Source: Bugula neritina
Lineage: Eukaryota > Bryozoa > Gymnolaemata > Cheilostomatida > Bugulidae
Direction: 5' to 3'
Assembly (NCBI GenBank): GCA_964035545.1
Contig: OZ037767.1
Coordinates: forward strand, 27,316,628-27,380,627
DNA length: 64,000 nucleotides
The translations under genes and the position numbers were made by a program. The notes under the pieces are model-generated. The model was not told the origin of the DNA. It searched no databases and was given only the letters and a program-made list of their open reading frames with translations. Below are positions 28,701 through 42,600 of the stretch, piece after piece. Within the stretch, counting starts at the first letter, position 1; each line of letters begins with the position of its first letter.

Positions 28701-31700
28701 ACTAGTATCAGTCCAGGAAGTGACATCATCATTTAGAGATATTCCTCCTTTGAACTCAATGTCATTAGCAGAGCTTCCAAACCCACTACCAGTAATAGTC
28801 AATTCCGTACCACCTGAAAAAGTATTTGAATGTGTCATGACTGACATCAACAGGTGTGTCATGACTGACATTAGCAGGTGTGTCACGACTGACATAAACC
28901 AAAAAAGTCGCTTAGCATTTTGCAACTTAATAAGAATAATCAGTGATATTTTAATCTAGTTGCTTCCCAACAACAAATTCTTTAATATTAAATTTAACTA
29001 AATTCATCATTTTTTAAAAACTTTTTTTGTTTTTATATTCAGAAGCCAAACAGTTTCTCAATAAATATTCAGCCGCTATACTTCAACTTAATATATTTGT
29101 TGTAGATTGCAATACAATATTTACATATTTGGGTATTCCAACTACCATTTTTGTTTTTAATAAAAACTTTGAGAATCGCGTTAAGTTTTCACCTGCAACT
29201 GAGGCAATACTTGTACTAAGAGCAGAAACTTGGCTACTGCTGGTTTGGGAAGAGAAAGTGAAGGCATCGGCAAGAGTCAGGTTGGCCCCATCTGGCAGCA
29301 TCAGCAATACATCAGTAAGCCCTGCGGCAAGCTGCCAATAGAACAGAGTGTTTTATGAGAGGCGTTGAAAAACAAACATATAACTTACAGAATGCTATTC
29401 CATGACTCAGTAAGTGGCCAAACAATAATTCAAGAAATACAAAAACAAATAGTTAAAACTGCTTATTGTACTTATGCCAACTGTAACAATGCTCCGAATA
29501 TGTTAAAGGTTTTGTTTTTGTTCAAACTCAATACAAGACTAAGTGAGCAGCAAAGAACCTAACTAAGTGAATTTTGGCAAATATCTCGTCACATTTTCAA
29601 TAGAATATTATAGATTATTATAGAATATTATAGACTATTATAGACGATTATAAAATATTATAGATTATTATAGAATATTATAGATTATTATAGAATATCA
29701 TAGATTATTATAGATTATTATAGACTATTATAGACTATTATAGATTATTATAGACTATTATAGCTAGTAAGACTTAGAGTGAGTCATAGCTAGTTTTACA
29801 GAAAGTAGACTTTAGAGCAGACACCAACCGATGGAGACATTTTGCAGACCAAGGAGGTGTCAGCAGTTGATGACACATAACTACATCCTACATCCTCCCC
29901 CATCAGAGAAATCTTCAGCTTAGATGACAAGCCAGACCCAGAGATTGTGACCAAATAACCACCTAAAAAAAGAATATTCAAATCATTCAAATTTCTAATT
30001 CAAAACGTACCCAGTAAATTCAGTATTCCCAGCAAAGTTTATATGTTTAACAGCATCAAATGACAACGAATCCAAACCTTATTTTTTCAATCAAAAATTA
30101 TCAAAATTACTAACCTGAAAGATGGCCGGAAGTAGGGCTGATGCCGGTTATAGAGGCAGCATACTCATACGTGTACATAGAAGTGGCGTAACCCTTGCCC
30201 TCTACATGCACCTGGATATCGTGCACACCAACATCACTAAGGGCAAGGTCACATGTCAACTCATTTCCACTCACTATCACATTCGAACAGTTTCTCTCAC
30301 CAACGGTAACTTCAATATTGCTATCAAACCCAGTGCCAGTGATTGTCAGAGTAACCTGACCGGCTCCTACAAGATATTGATGGAAAATGAATATAGAAAA
30401 GAAATCAATCAATATAAAAATCCTTACATTAATAGATTATTACTCCAAGAATAAAAATAACAAGTTTGCTAGCCAATACCATTTAATTTAGAAAATATTT
30501 ATAACATTTTTATACACCATGATTAAAAACTAAAGTTTTAGATTTGAAATCTAATGTAAATGGAAAAAATATTTCCTATAGAAGGTAGATTTTCAGGATA
30601 TTTTGGCGTCTGAATGGTAGAGCTTATGTGAAAGCACTAAATATATTTGTCATTTACAACAAATAAAAAAGTTGTAGATTAAAATAGACCAGCTTTCAGG
30701 TTATTTATAAACAATCAAAACACAGAAACTTGATGAATGGTGTTTTCAGAGCTTAGAAAAAGTTTAATTTACAAAGTTAGAAGAATTGAAAAGATATTTT
30801 CATATGTTTAAAAAAGTCAAGCTTTTTTAAATAATATTTGTTTAAAAACGTTAGACTAGAATGCAGAAAATTGATTCACAGTATTAGAGAGTGAGCATGG
30901 CATGAGCATGGTATTTACGACACTTTTAATTATAAAACTGCTAAAGCGGATATTGCATTGCAGCTTACATACATGACGTACAAGTTACCTGATTTAGGTG
31001 AGACTGATGTAATGTTAGGCGTGGATGCTTCAGTCCACTCAAATGAACAGGTTCCATCGCAGTGACTGGGTATGCCGTTGACAGCTACAGTAACTTGGGG
31101 CACATCGTGAGCATGAGACATCATATCACCTAAGACAGGCTTGTAGATGGCGTAACCATCATTCAGTGTGTTGACACTTATCTCGGCATCAACTCCCTGG
31201 GAAAAAAATATAAGATTAGAAACTATGCAAATATAGAAAAAAAATTTATTCTAATTGAAGAGGTACTTGAGCTGTAATAATTTAAAAGTAATAATTTAAT
31301 AAAAATCTGTGACTTATTTGAACACCGTTACCGATCGTCACACTACCTGTTGAAAAAAGATGTCAGTTAAATACTAGCATTTATTTTAAGCAGAAACATG
31401 AAGCTTACTGTAAAACTGCCTGAGACTATAAGTTGGAGATCAGATAAAAAGACTGGCACTAACCTTCAAGTTAGTCGTGTCAAGTTGGAGAGTTGGCCTG
31501 TCTCCACCCACTTGCAGCCATTCAATGTTCCACAGATACGAATGACAAAGTCCGTATCTGTAGACTAGGACTCCGCCCATTCCAGGAAGTGTCTGCAGCT
31601 TAGACTTCAGATCAACTGCTTCCTCATTGGCTAGCACACCTGCACAAATATCTTATGCATACTTCCTTTCTCTTATTTATTTCCGATTACAAAGCTTCGC

Positions 31701-33565
31701 TTTACATACATTGCTTATAGGAAAATTCTAGACTTATGCTGAGACAAATTTCTATGCTTTAATATATGAATAAAACCAACCTCCTAAAGTCTTTCCGTTG
31801 TACGCGATGCTAAATGTACCAGAAACAGGGGGTGATGCCGTAGCACCTCTAGTTACGGCAGCTGCTCCATTACTAACAGTGAACTGAGAGAAGGGGTAAC
31901 TACAGTTGACTGGGTACATCTTGATGGTGTGTGCTTTGTCGTTCCCTTCCACTGCATCCACCTCTACTGAGTTCATCAGGTAATTGCGAGGGGGCATTAG
32001 CCGGATATCCTCGGCATCTTAAAACAGGATAAGACATTTCTAGAAGATATACTATGATGTAAGACCTCTACTGGTGTTCCAAAAATCAAGGGTATAATAA
32101 ATAATTAAATTAGTAATAAAATTGGCAAAAAAAAATACGATTGTCAGTGTAATAACAAAGCGCAATTAAAAATTATTTTGACACTTCCTAATTAATTTCA
32201 CTGAAAACATTTGTGGCCCAGGAGTTTGAGCGCTGTAAAGGCAATTAGTGGTGTGAAGAAGCACATTCAGTCATAATTGATCCTGAAAAAGTCCTTAGCC
32301 TGCTTAAAAGACCTTCCCATCAGAGGTTTTCACAGGGACTGTAAAGAGTTTTCTCTAAATTAATTTCATTCACCAGCTACACCATAAAGAGATAGTGTAA
32401 TCTACCTGGTTCCTGAATGTCTTTATTTCCTAGTTGAATATTGTCAAATTGAGCAATCCTGCTGTAATCTAGACTTATCTGTACCAGACCCAGGGTGTAG
32501 AACTTTCCATTGTACACACTGTGCACCATGTCAAAAATATCAAGACACTTGTGGTGCCACCTACAATGTAGTGCAGTAACTGTCTATACCACAACACGTG
32601 TTTACTATCCACCACAGCTACGTTGTTACTTCACTGCATAAGCTTGAGGTAGGTGAAGTAATAGAGAAATTGAGAAAGCCTGTGTTCTAGATTAGAAATG
32701 TAACGTAAGAAGTTTTGTTCTCGCAAGAATTTCAACCCGAACCACAAACCTAAATTTCAATATTAAAATTAAAGGACTTAGGCTATCTCAATTTCTCCAC
32801 TATTGCTCCTAAATGGTAGCTTTGAAGTCTGAACGTTACTGGGATTAATTTTCACTATGAAATGAGGTGCGGCACTTTAAATGGTGACAATAGTGGCTGA
32901 TAGCATTCTGTCATACACGAAAAAATATTACGATGTCCGCCAAACAACTCAGGTAGACAAAGAAACATGGCTTTTCATTAAGCAAAATAGAGATGTGAAC
33001 ACATATATATGAAATAAGACTCACTTTCCGTCAGATGGCTCCAAGTCAATAGAGAAACCTCTCCGGACTGACACTATTTCTGTCTCCTTCAGGTAGTTGA
33101 AATTAATGACAGTGTAATTTTTCACAAATCCGGTATAACCAAAGCAAAGCTAAACAAATAAAAAACACAATAACATCGATAAGCATCATTAAAATGTACA
33201 TCATAAAAACCTCTATTTATAAAAGCAACTACTTATAGTTTAAGTTTAAGCAAAAGATGTAATAAAATCATTTGTAAGTTGCATATATCAAATGCAGAGT
33301 AAAACTTACATATCTGTTAGCAGATTCTGTAAAACCAACAGGTGCAGAGGCACTGTTGTAGATATAGCGTGGATTCTGGAGAGACTTCCTCCCGCACATG
33401 GGGTACCGGTTGATGATGACATTACCACCGTACACGTGTGAGTAGCCAGTTGAGAGAGACTCAAAAGTCTCAGCAGACTTAGTCAGACCAGTATGACAGC
33501 GGACACTGAACAAGTCTTCAACTGCACTCAGCATCTACACGGTTGATTGACAGTGTTATTAATAT

Positions 33566-33658
<93 letters not shown>

Positions 33659-36600
33659 AATCTGTGGACAGCAGCTGTTTCATATTTAATATTTTATATT
33701 TAATATATAATATATAATGTTGATTGATTGACAGTGTTATTAATATATAACGTAAAATGTAGTATATAGTCAAATTTATTTATGCTATTATATTGCATTA
33801 TATTTTGTCACATTATATTATAGCAAAATATGTTATAATATATTAAATTATAGTAAAAATAAAGTAAACTGGAAGTATATTATATCATATTCTATTATAT
33901 TACATTATATGTAGAGTAAAAGTTGTATTGTATTATATTACAGCAAAAATTGAAGTAAAGATTACCAAACATATTTAAAGTTATGAACTAAAATTTGCAG
34001 TTCATAGTGAAGATATTAAGAGAAGGGTAGCAAAATTTACAATATAGATAGTTGTAAAAATATTATGTTTACATTTGGTAACATGTTACAAAGGCAGTCA
34101 TTGTATATAGTTGTAGTTCAATATCATATTTTATAGCCAGTGTAAATGTAAAGTTTGCTCAGTACAATGCTAAAATAGTACCAATAAATTATTAGAGAAA
34201 ATTAAACTCAAAATTACTTACAAAACAACTCAATTTTGAAAACGTGTGCCATTCAATTCACCATCACAATTATATACAGCTTGTTACTAAATGAAATATG
34301 CACTAGCAAACCACCTCATTGCTACAAACATTGAGCTATAGATGTTTAAGCTCATTGGCTACAAATGGGTAATCTATCAACACAGTGCACTATATCAGCA
34401 GCTTTTGAAACCTACACTGGCAGAGCTGGAGATGGAGATTGGCGGTGTTGAAAGGCCGTCCATTGTGAGAACAGCTTTATTGAGGCTGGCTGACCCCTGG
34501 GTAACCACGCGGGCAGAAAAGGAGAGAGTTCCAGCAAACTCGGTTTTACCCGCAAGCAGAGGAAAGGCTCCCCTTTCTGTAAGAATTCATTCAACCGCTC
34601 AAAGGACTTTATAACACACAATATGCAGTGTTAATTTCACACTTGAAAAACTCACTAATTTCTATGCTGTTTAAAACAACAACAAATATTGACGTAAGAT
34701 ATAACATAAACAAAGTATTACATGGCAAACAAAGACCAGTCAATAAAGAATGTTATCACATGAAGTTAATATATACAATAAACCATCTCAGGCAAACCTC
34801 ATATTACCTAATATCAACATAAGCTTTGAAACTGCACACCAGTTACAAACCATTCAGAGATATCAACCATTCTTTGAAAAAAATAAAAATGCCATTGCAA
34901 GAGAAGAAGCTTGCTGACAAGTTATAGGAACACATTATAAAGTCTCACTAAACTATGTTCTCAACAGCATACCTGAGTTGAATGTCACGGTGTATCTGTT
35001 GCCATTAGTGATAGGAGTTGTCACCACGGTAACTGTGTCTGGGGCTACGGTAGGTAAGCTATTGAGAGCAGCTTGTACTGCTGCAGCAGATGCTCCTGCG
35101 TCTATATATGCTGTTCAGATACCAATACGAGTTAGCATAATCATACAGTAATATAGCACACAATACCATAGTGTTAGTTTGCATCACATATTTACTTGCA
35201 AAGAGGTAGAAAATTGCTTAACTGGTTTGAATAAATTTGTTTAATACTTCACAATACATTCACACTCCATATATTAGACCCCAAGTTCAAAGGCCATTAT
35301 ATAAAAAAGAATATTTTTAGATGAAATCCCCAGCAAAGTTATAACATAGCCAGTGTTCTGAATTCTAAATGAGGATAGATTACACAATAAGCTTAAATTA
35401 TTTATTCCATGATTGCAGCTTTTTCAAATATATATGGGCACAATCAAAATAACCCTTTTATATCAATAATATTTTATACCAGACAAGAGTTAATTTTCAA
35501 TCAGATGAGCTACCTGAGTAAGCGCCACCCACACCAAGTCGAAATCTTATGTCAGCTTCTCCAGGAAAAGCCTCTACAACATCAATAGTTTGCACCTCCT
35601 TAACAGAGGATTTGGTAACCCAAGTGCTGAAATCAACGGTCTGCGTTTCTGGTATGACAGTGGATGTCGTCTGCAACTGCTGTCTTTCATTTACTGCAAA
35701 CCCAGTCTGGGATGAGGTTTTGCTACAAATTGAACCAATTAACTATTAGAGCAAAGAATGAGTGAATAAATTAACTGGAAAAAAAAAACTAGTGAAGTCA
35801 GTTAAGAATGCTCCCTATTAGATACTTCTTCAAGTAGCTTCTATATAGAATTGTAGGTGTAATTATGTTAATTACTAGAAAATATTCTATCAATTTAGAT
35901 AATCACAGTGATGTTACCAAAATTCTTATAAATACAGTGAATTAAAAAGTATAAAAAGTACAGTCAAGACAACAGTATAAACCAATAATATGGTAGACTC
36001 TATCAAAGATACCTCGTGGTATACATTCTGAAGCCTAGTGTAAGACTATTGGACGCATCTGATTTACTTGTGTGGTGGATTTCCATATAGTATTCCATGC
36101 CAGACTTGAGAGAATATCGCACGTTGTGGTGGTGAGAACCAGAAGTTGAGAAAGAGGCAGAAAATAGTTCAACCTAAAACCCCAAATCATTGAATAAAGA
36201 AACTTCACAACTACAAACTCACACCCATCATGAAATTTGTTTTTCCAATGTTCATATGCATATTTAGTGAGCTCTCTCCTTACTCTGTAAATATTTTTAG
36301 AACACTAGGCAGGAAAATACTTCAATATCATACCATATCTCCATTTTAAAAACAAAAAGATGAACATTAAGATTCACAATAAAATGTATTTAACAAATAT
36401 ATTAAATGTTAGTATTTCAACTGGAAGACTAGATAAAATAATAGCTATGTTAAAGTCCAAATATTCAACGTCTCTATTTCCAAACCACAGTATCACATCT
36501 AACTTATGAAGGCCTACCAGATTGCCACTGGTGCTATCATTACTCAGTAGAAGTCGGGCTAGGCAGTTAGTCCCCTCAAACTCAAAACTGTACTCTCCGG

Positions 36601-39600
36601 TGACATTTGGTCTAAATAAACCATAACTCTTGGTAGTAGCAGAAAAGTTGTAAGAGAAGCTGGTTATATCGAGGTGTGACATGCTGCCATCGGTATCGTT
36701 CAATGAGGTTATGGAATCTAGGTCAACAATCTGCTCCTCCCACAGAAGGTGGTCAAAACCTCGTCCACCTGCAGTGCAAGATGTCTGGTAAACCAACAAG
36801 TTACACCATGACATCATGTAGGAGAGCATAATAAGTATTCATAAATGAATCTATAAGGCTTGTATATTACACATAGTTATAATAAATGCAGTCTTAAAAC
36901 ATAAATTTCAATATTTCTAGCAAAAAGGGACAATAAAGCCTCGAATAATATCGGAGTAAAATGTGGAGTGACATAGTGTACAATGATGTAGTGTAGAGCA
37001 GAGTAGAGTAGAGTAGAGTAGAGTAGAGTAGAGTAGAGTAGAGTAGAGTAGAGTAGAGTAGTGTAGTGTAGTGTAGTGTAGTGTAGTGTAGTGTAGTGTA
37101 GTGTAGTGTAGAGTAGTGTAGTGTAGTGTAGTGTAGTGTAGTGTAGTGTAGTGTAGAGTAGTGTAGTGTAGTGTAGTGTAGTGTAGTGTAGTGTAGTGTA
37201 GTGTAGTGTAGTGTAGAGTAATGCAGTATTTATTGTAGCGTAGTGTAGAGTAATGCAGGATTTAATGTAGCATATGAAATGTGGTACAGTGCAACATAGG
37301 TGGAGTGTAGTGTAACATAGTTGTGGCGGATTTTAATGCAGTGTATTACAGGCAAGTTCTAGTTTTAGGTTTGCTAGTGGTCTCTCATTACATTGTTTAA
37401 AGCAAACAATGATTTAAAATGAATAGTAACTTTATATAATTTTGCTTAATAAAAAATAGCATGCAAGTAGTGGGGTTGAAACCCTCATTGAAGCGACTTG
37501 CTAAACAAGTTGGTGCTACAAGGGCCCAAACCCCACTATTAGTATCCTACTGTCTTGATAAAAATATTCGAGCTAAAAATACAGACGTCACTCCTGAACT
37601 ACCTTTGTAGTTGTCTTGTTCTTCAACAGCATCAGATGTAACGCACACCACCTCGGTGTCGGTGACAGTCAGAACTTTACACGCTGATCCTAAAAGTAAC
37701 CAACACATTCTCTATATCCAATACAGACTAAATTAGCAGAGGAATAGGCTTATGCTAGCCAAGTGCACGCCAATCCTCAATATTCTACGGATGTTTATTC
37801 ACATCTAAAGAGCATCTAAACTGATCTGATAAATACTAGTGACTCTGTTTACATATGCTTACTTTAACATGATATTTTTAAAAATATATTTAATAATCAG
37901 GTTTATTTATTATCAATATTTATTCTTAATATTTTATTTATAATATCTGTTATTATTTTCATGTATATAACATAAATTTTAAAGGAAACCAAAATGTCAG
38001 CTGAATACACGTACCAGCTATCTGGACATCCAATGGTTTGTCAGTTTGATCAAAGTCTTCTCCAGTTATTGTTAGTACTGAGCCACCTTCTAACGACCCC
38101 ATAGCTGGACTCACACTGTCTACCCCTAAACACAACAAGTAAATTACAACCTAAACTGGAGGAGCATAAAGCCACTTGAACAATTCTCCAACACTACCTT
38201 CCATGAATTTGACCATTTTTAAACCACTTGTAACAACTGTTCAAAATGATCTTCAATGCCTTTTTTCATCAGTAAAATAGAGTAATATATGAATATAACT
38301 CAGTGATTATACACAATTTTTTATCACATTTTATCTTAATCCAGTTTAAGTCTACTTCTTTTTATTAAGCAGAAAATGCTCTATGTTATATAATTGCCAT
38401 TATTCTTGTTTAATATTAAGCCTATTAAAATGCTTAAATGAAAATTTAACACCAATTAGCTATTTTTAAAGAAAGCTACAGATATTTCAGCAACTATAAG
38501 CATGCAGTATAAACTTTACAAGATACAGTTAACTACTAGAGACATATACTGCAGTAGACCTACTTGCGTAGGTTTGTACCATTCCTATGGAACCATCTGC
38601 AAATATTCTCAGCACGGTAGGGTCGGGATAACTCCTTCCATATGGAGCTTCAACAATGAAGGAGGCGTTACTGTTGCTGACATATCGGCCGTTCATGTGA
38701 CACTTCATGTAACCATACTGGGAGCTTCCTTCGTCTTCCAGTTCAATACCGTAAGGAATGGAAAGGTCAAAGTTCTCCATGACTTCACACTTTTGTCCGT
38801 TAGCAAACACCCTAATTCATCAACAGTTACAAAATGAAATGATTTTGTCATAAAACTAAATTTACACTCAAGAGAAAACAATCACATTTTAAAAACAAAA
38901 TATATATGTGAAACAGAATCATTTTGTATAACATTAATTTTATCACAAGAATGAAAATTAGAAACAAGAAAAGCTGCAGATAATCAAATGTTTTTTCATT
39001 TGTAACAGATAAGCAGTATATTAATACTCATGCTGATGTTACTCTACACACACTGCGCTACTGATTTGTATTTAGTGACTTCTGGTCTACCAACTAACTG
39101 CCAAGTTTCAGCTGCCTGACCTGAGCATCAGTTTGAGGTTTCCATTAGTACTCGCCTCTTCATGACTCCCTAGTCTGGATGTGATGAGTTTACCTTGCAT
39201 AGTAATGGTAGCATTGGGAGGGGAGGTGATTGGGGTCACCGTACTGAGATGAGGTGTGTAACTACTCTTGGGCTATCAAATAGAGGCAGTAATAAATAAC
39301 AATAGACAAAAGTAGAAATTATTATAATGGGACATAATTGAAGATGAATAAATTATAATCAAAGCAATTTTCAACAATTTTAGTCCATGAACTTTGTGAG
39401 ACTATACAACTACTAAACTTCTACTGTGGGATATATTGACTTAGTCTTAAAGAGCACCTAGCACTTCTTTGCATTCTTAGAAAGCTTAAAAGTCATTCAC
39501 TTTCACTAACATAAAGACTTGTGCATCAGTAAAACATATTCTATGATGTATGAAGACAAAAATAACTCATGAAAGTTATGTAAGATGACAAAATGTCTCT

Positions 39601-42600
39601 TTAAATGTTTTTAGAGCAGGTTTCAGGCTTTTCAATAAAATGTAAAAAATCTCAAATGACAAAAAACTATTAAATGCACAACTAAAAGTTTAAACAAACG
39701 TATGTTTCGCCATAAACAGTGCTTGAGCTATAGTGTTTCCAATTGTTGCAATTTTGTTTACATTTTAATATAAAGTTACAAAAATAATAAATGGAAGATT
39801 GTGAGGTCCTGAAACAAGTGTTTATAATTAATTAGTTTTTATGTATTACATCATAGAACTGAACGTGAAGCAGACAAAGTTGGATGTGCTAGTAAATCAT
39901 AATAAAAATGCATATCTAAACAGCAATTACTTTATGCTTGTTTCTGATAACAATCTAGAATTCTTTGGCAGAAATTTTACCAGTGAGCATATGCATGACT
40001 AAACCTTTGGTATAGAAGAATAGCCATTGTGAACTGCTGTGACAACGTAAAATACTGTGTAAACATCCAGTTATATAACTTGAATAAAATAAAAGAGATT
40101 GCATTAAATTGCCCCTGGTTATTCAAGCTCATGTTTTATTGAGCGCTGCCTATTGAAACTCAAAGTATCACTTTGACAAATCAGCTCTATTTGCTTTTTA
40201 GCACCTCACTGGTACAGAATGTACCCAGAATATAAGATCATTAAGTACATTCACGTCAGTGGAATAACAGCTCTGTAAAATTTTCTTAGAGAAACTTTTA
40301 AAAGTTTTCCTGGATGTAAGCAACTTCCAGGGCTATTACTGTAAACTGGTATATAAAAGAGTTCATCTACTTACTAAAGAGAATGCTTAATATAAAAACT
40401 ATCGTGCTAAAAGTAAATTACATAATTAGATTTCATATTATAATTATTATCTTATAAGAATAGGCAAGTCTCACATCACCATAAAGTAAATATAAATACA
40501 AGAAGCATTGTAAACACCAGTTGTTCATTTTATGAAAACTGTAAATATATACTAAATACTAAAGTTTTATTACCAAGTAAGTCTTCAGCCATACAGATAA
40601 AACCCATTTCTATATCTCAACAATTACAGATTTTCAGCACAATTATACACACTTGAAATTTAGAGTCATTACTAATCAAAGTCATAAAACAAATTAATTT
40701 TGTACTTCAACATAGCTTTAAAAATTACTTAAATTCACAAACTCACAAAACTAGTTAGCCTTAGCACCCACCCTAAATCTGCACTTGGCTTTGTTACTGG
40801 AACAGTGATCAGCTTCCGGTATTTTAACTCCATCCACGTACACCTGCACGTAATAGTCATCCTCCACCATTGGTCTGTAGAGAAACACCAAACTCTTGGT
40901 AAACAAATCAACCCCAGAAAACAGGTGGTGAAAATGAAAACCAGTTCTGATGATTGCAGTTTGCAAGGTTTGTTCATAAAAATGATTGATAACAAACAAA
41001 TACACAAATATAATGCAGGAGGAGGACAGTGTAACTAGTGAACTAGTAAACTAGTATAAAAGCTGGCTTTGATTTCAATTATTCAAAAATCCTCTATGTT
41101 ATATAATTGAGCTTTGTATAAGCATTACAATATAAACACCAACTTGTTGCTTAGTATAACAACCTTTAATCATATTCTCCACTCAAGGTCAATTAAAACT
41201 GTTTTTCAAAAAAATAATGAACACTTAATTGCTTTATCTAACGATAGTAATTTTTTGATAATTAATTAATAATATTATAACAATTTTATATGGAAAACCG
41301 AATATACTAATGGGAAAAAAACTTTGTATAGCAGACTTACACAGTGAAACATTGTATTTGTCTTTCATTGCACCCATCTTTGTGGATATCACACACATAG
41401 GAAGTGGTAGAAGATACCATGAGTACATAGTTACCAAGGTGCTGCTGGCCTGCTCCATAGTTGAACTGGTTCTTGGCGAACCCTGAGGGAATGCAACAGA
41501 ATAATTATATTCTTTCTCAACAAGAGCAATAAGTAGCGAAATCTAAACAAGTGTTAGAAAAAGCAGATGAAAAAATCTCAATCAAGTTACTTATCAACAA
41601 CCACCATTTTTGGTTTGTTAACTAGTCTGTGAAATAAAATTTGCGAATAAAGTTGAATTTTCAAAACTAGAGGTTGAAAAAAATCAGTGATATGTTAACC
41701 AAAATTTTTTTTTTACAGTCACCAAATTAACTACTCGATTATTACATGCATAAGCATAGCTTTTGCATATAACAAGTTTATGTATGCGGCAAAATGCAAC
41801 ATCCTAAATAGCCAATTATATTTTCAATAAAAAAGATAATTATTGATAGAATTTTGGTATAAGTTACACTAATACTAAATATTATGAGAATACATACAAA
41901 ACCCCCGAAACCTGTTTTCAAAACCAATACCAAAGATGTTTACGCCCTGCAGAGTACATGAACTTAAACCACAATGTATTAAAACTGCTAATCTAAACAA
42001 TTAAACAGAATTCAGTGACAGGTAAACTAGTATTAAATATTTTCAATAGCAGATGTTTTACATAATAATCTTTATGTACAAGCTCTATGCCAACCTGTAC
42101 AAGAATATATACAGTACATGTTTATACACTTATATTATTTACAGGTTGTGTAAGAAAGACCATTACTGTACTGTATATTTTACTGCAGATTTTATAGTTG
42201 ACCAATAAAAAATTATAATCCATGCTGGGAGAGCACAAGGTTTTACATAATACATGTAAGATATGGCTAGAAGTTATCCTAATAGAGCCAATTGAAACTA
42301 GGAATATTTTAGGGCTAGGAAACTAAAAGGGAAATTTCTAACGCAATTGTCTTGATAATAAAATTATTTCCCAACTTCAAGCAGAAAGACTGTCACAGAG
42401 CAGAAGCCTGAGAGTACCTTGTCCATTGATGGTGAGAGTCATGCCACCATAAGTTCCTCCATCAGCAGGGGTTATGGAGGTGACAAGTGGCTCTGGCTCA
42501 ATTTCACAGTTACATTGCCCTGCAAGAAAACAACCATACTATCAATTTATATTTCTAAAGATGAACTTTTGCCAAGGCAGCAGTTGCAGCGGCATCATTG

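Noticed and set aside
34342-34614. 90-codon plus-strand open frame
   Set aside because: It lies opposite PKHD1L1 exon 13 (34576-34416), which joins its neighbours in phase on the minus strand.
36769-36829. Upstream acceptor for PKHD1L1 exon 9 near 36785
   Set aside because: Joining exon 8 there reads into a stop within a dozen codons; the acceptor at 36769-36770 keeps frame and gives the conserved GGRGF start.
37468-37538. tRNA gene on the minus strand
   Set aside because: The acceptor stem pairs, but the anticodon loop would be 5 nt and no proper T arm forms.
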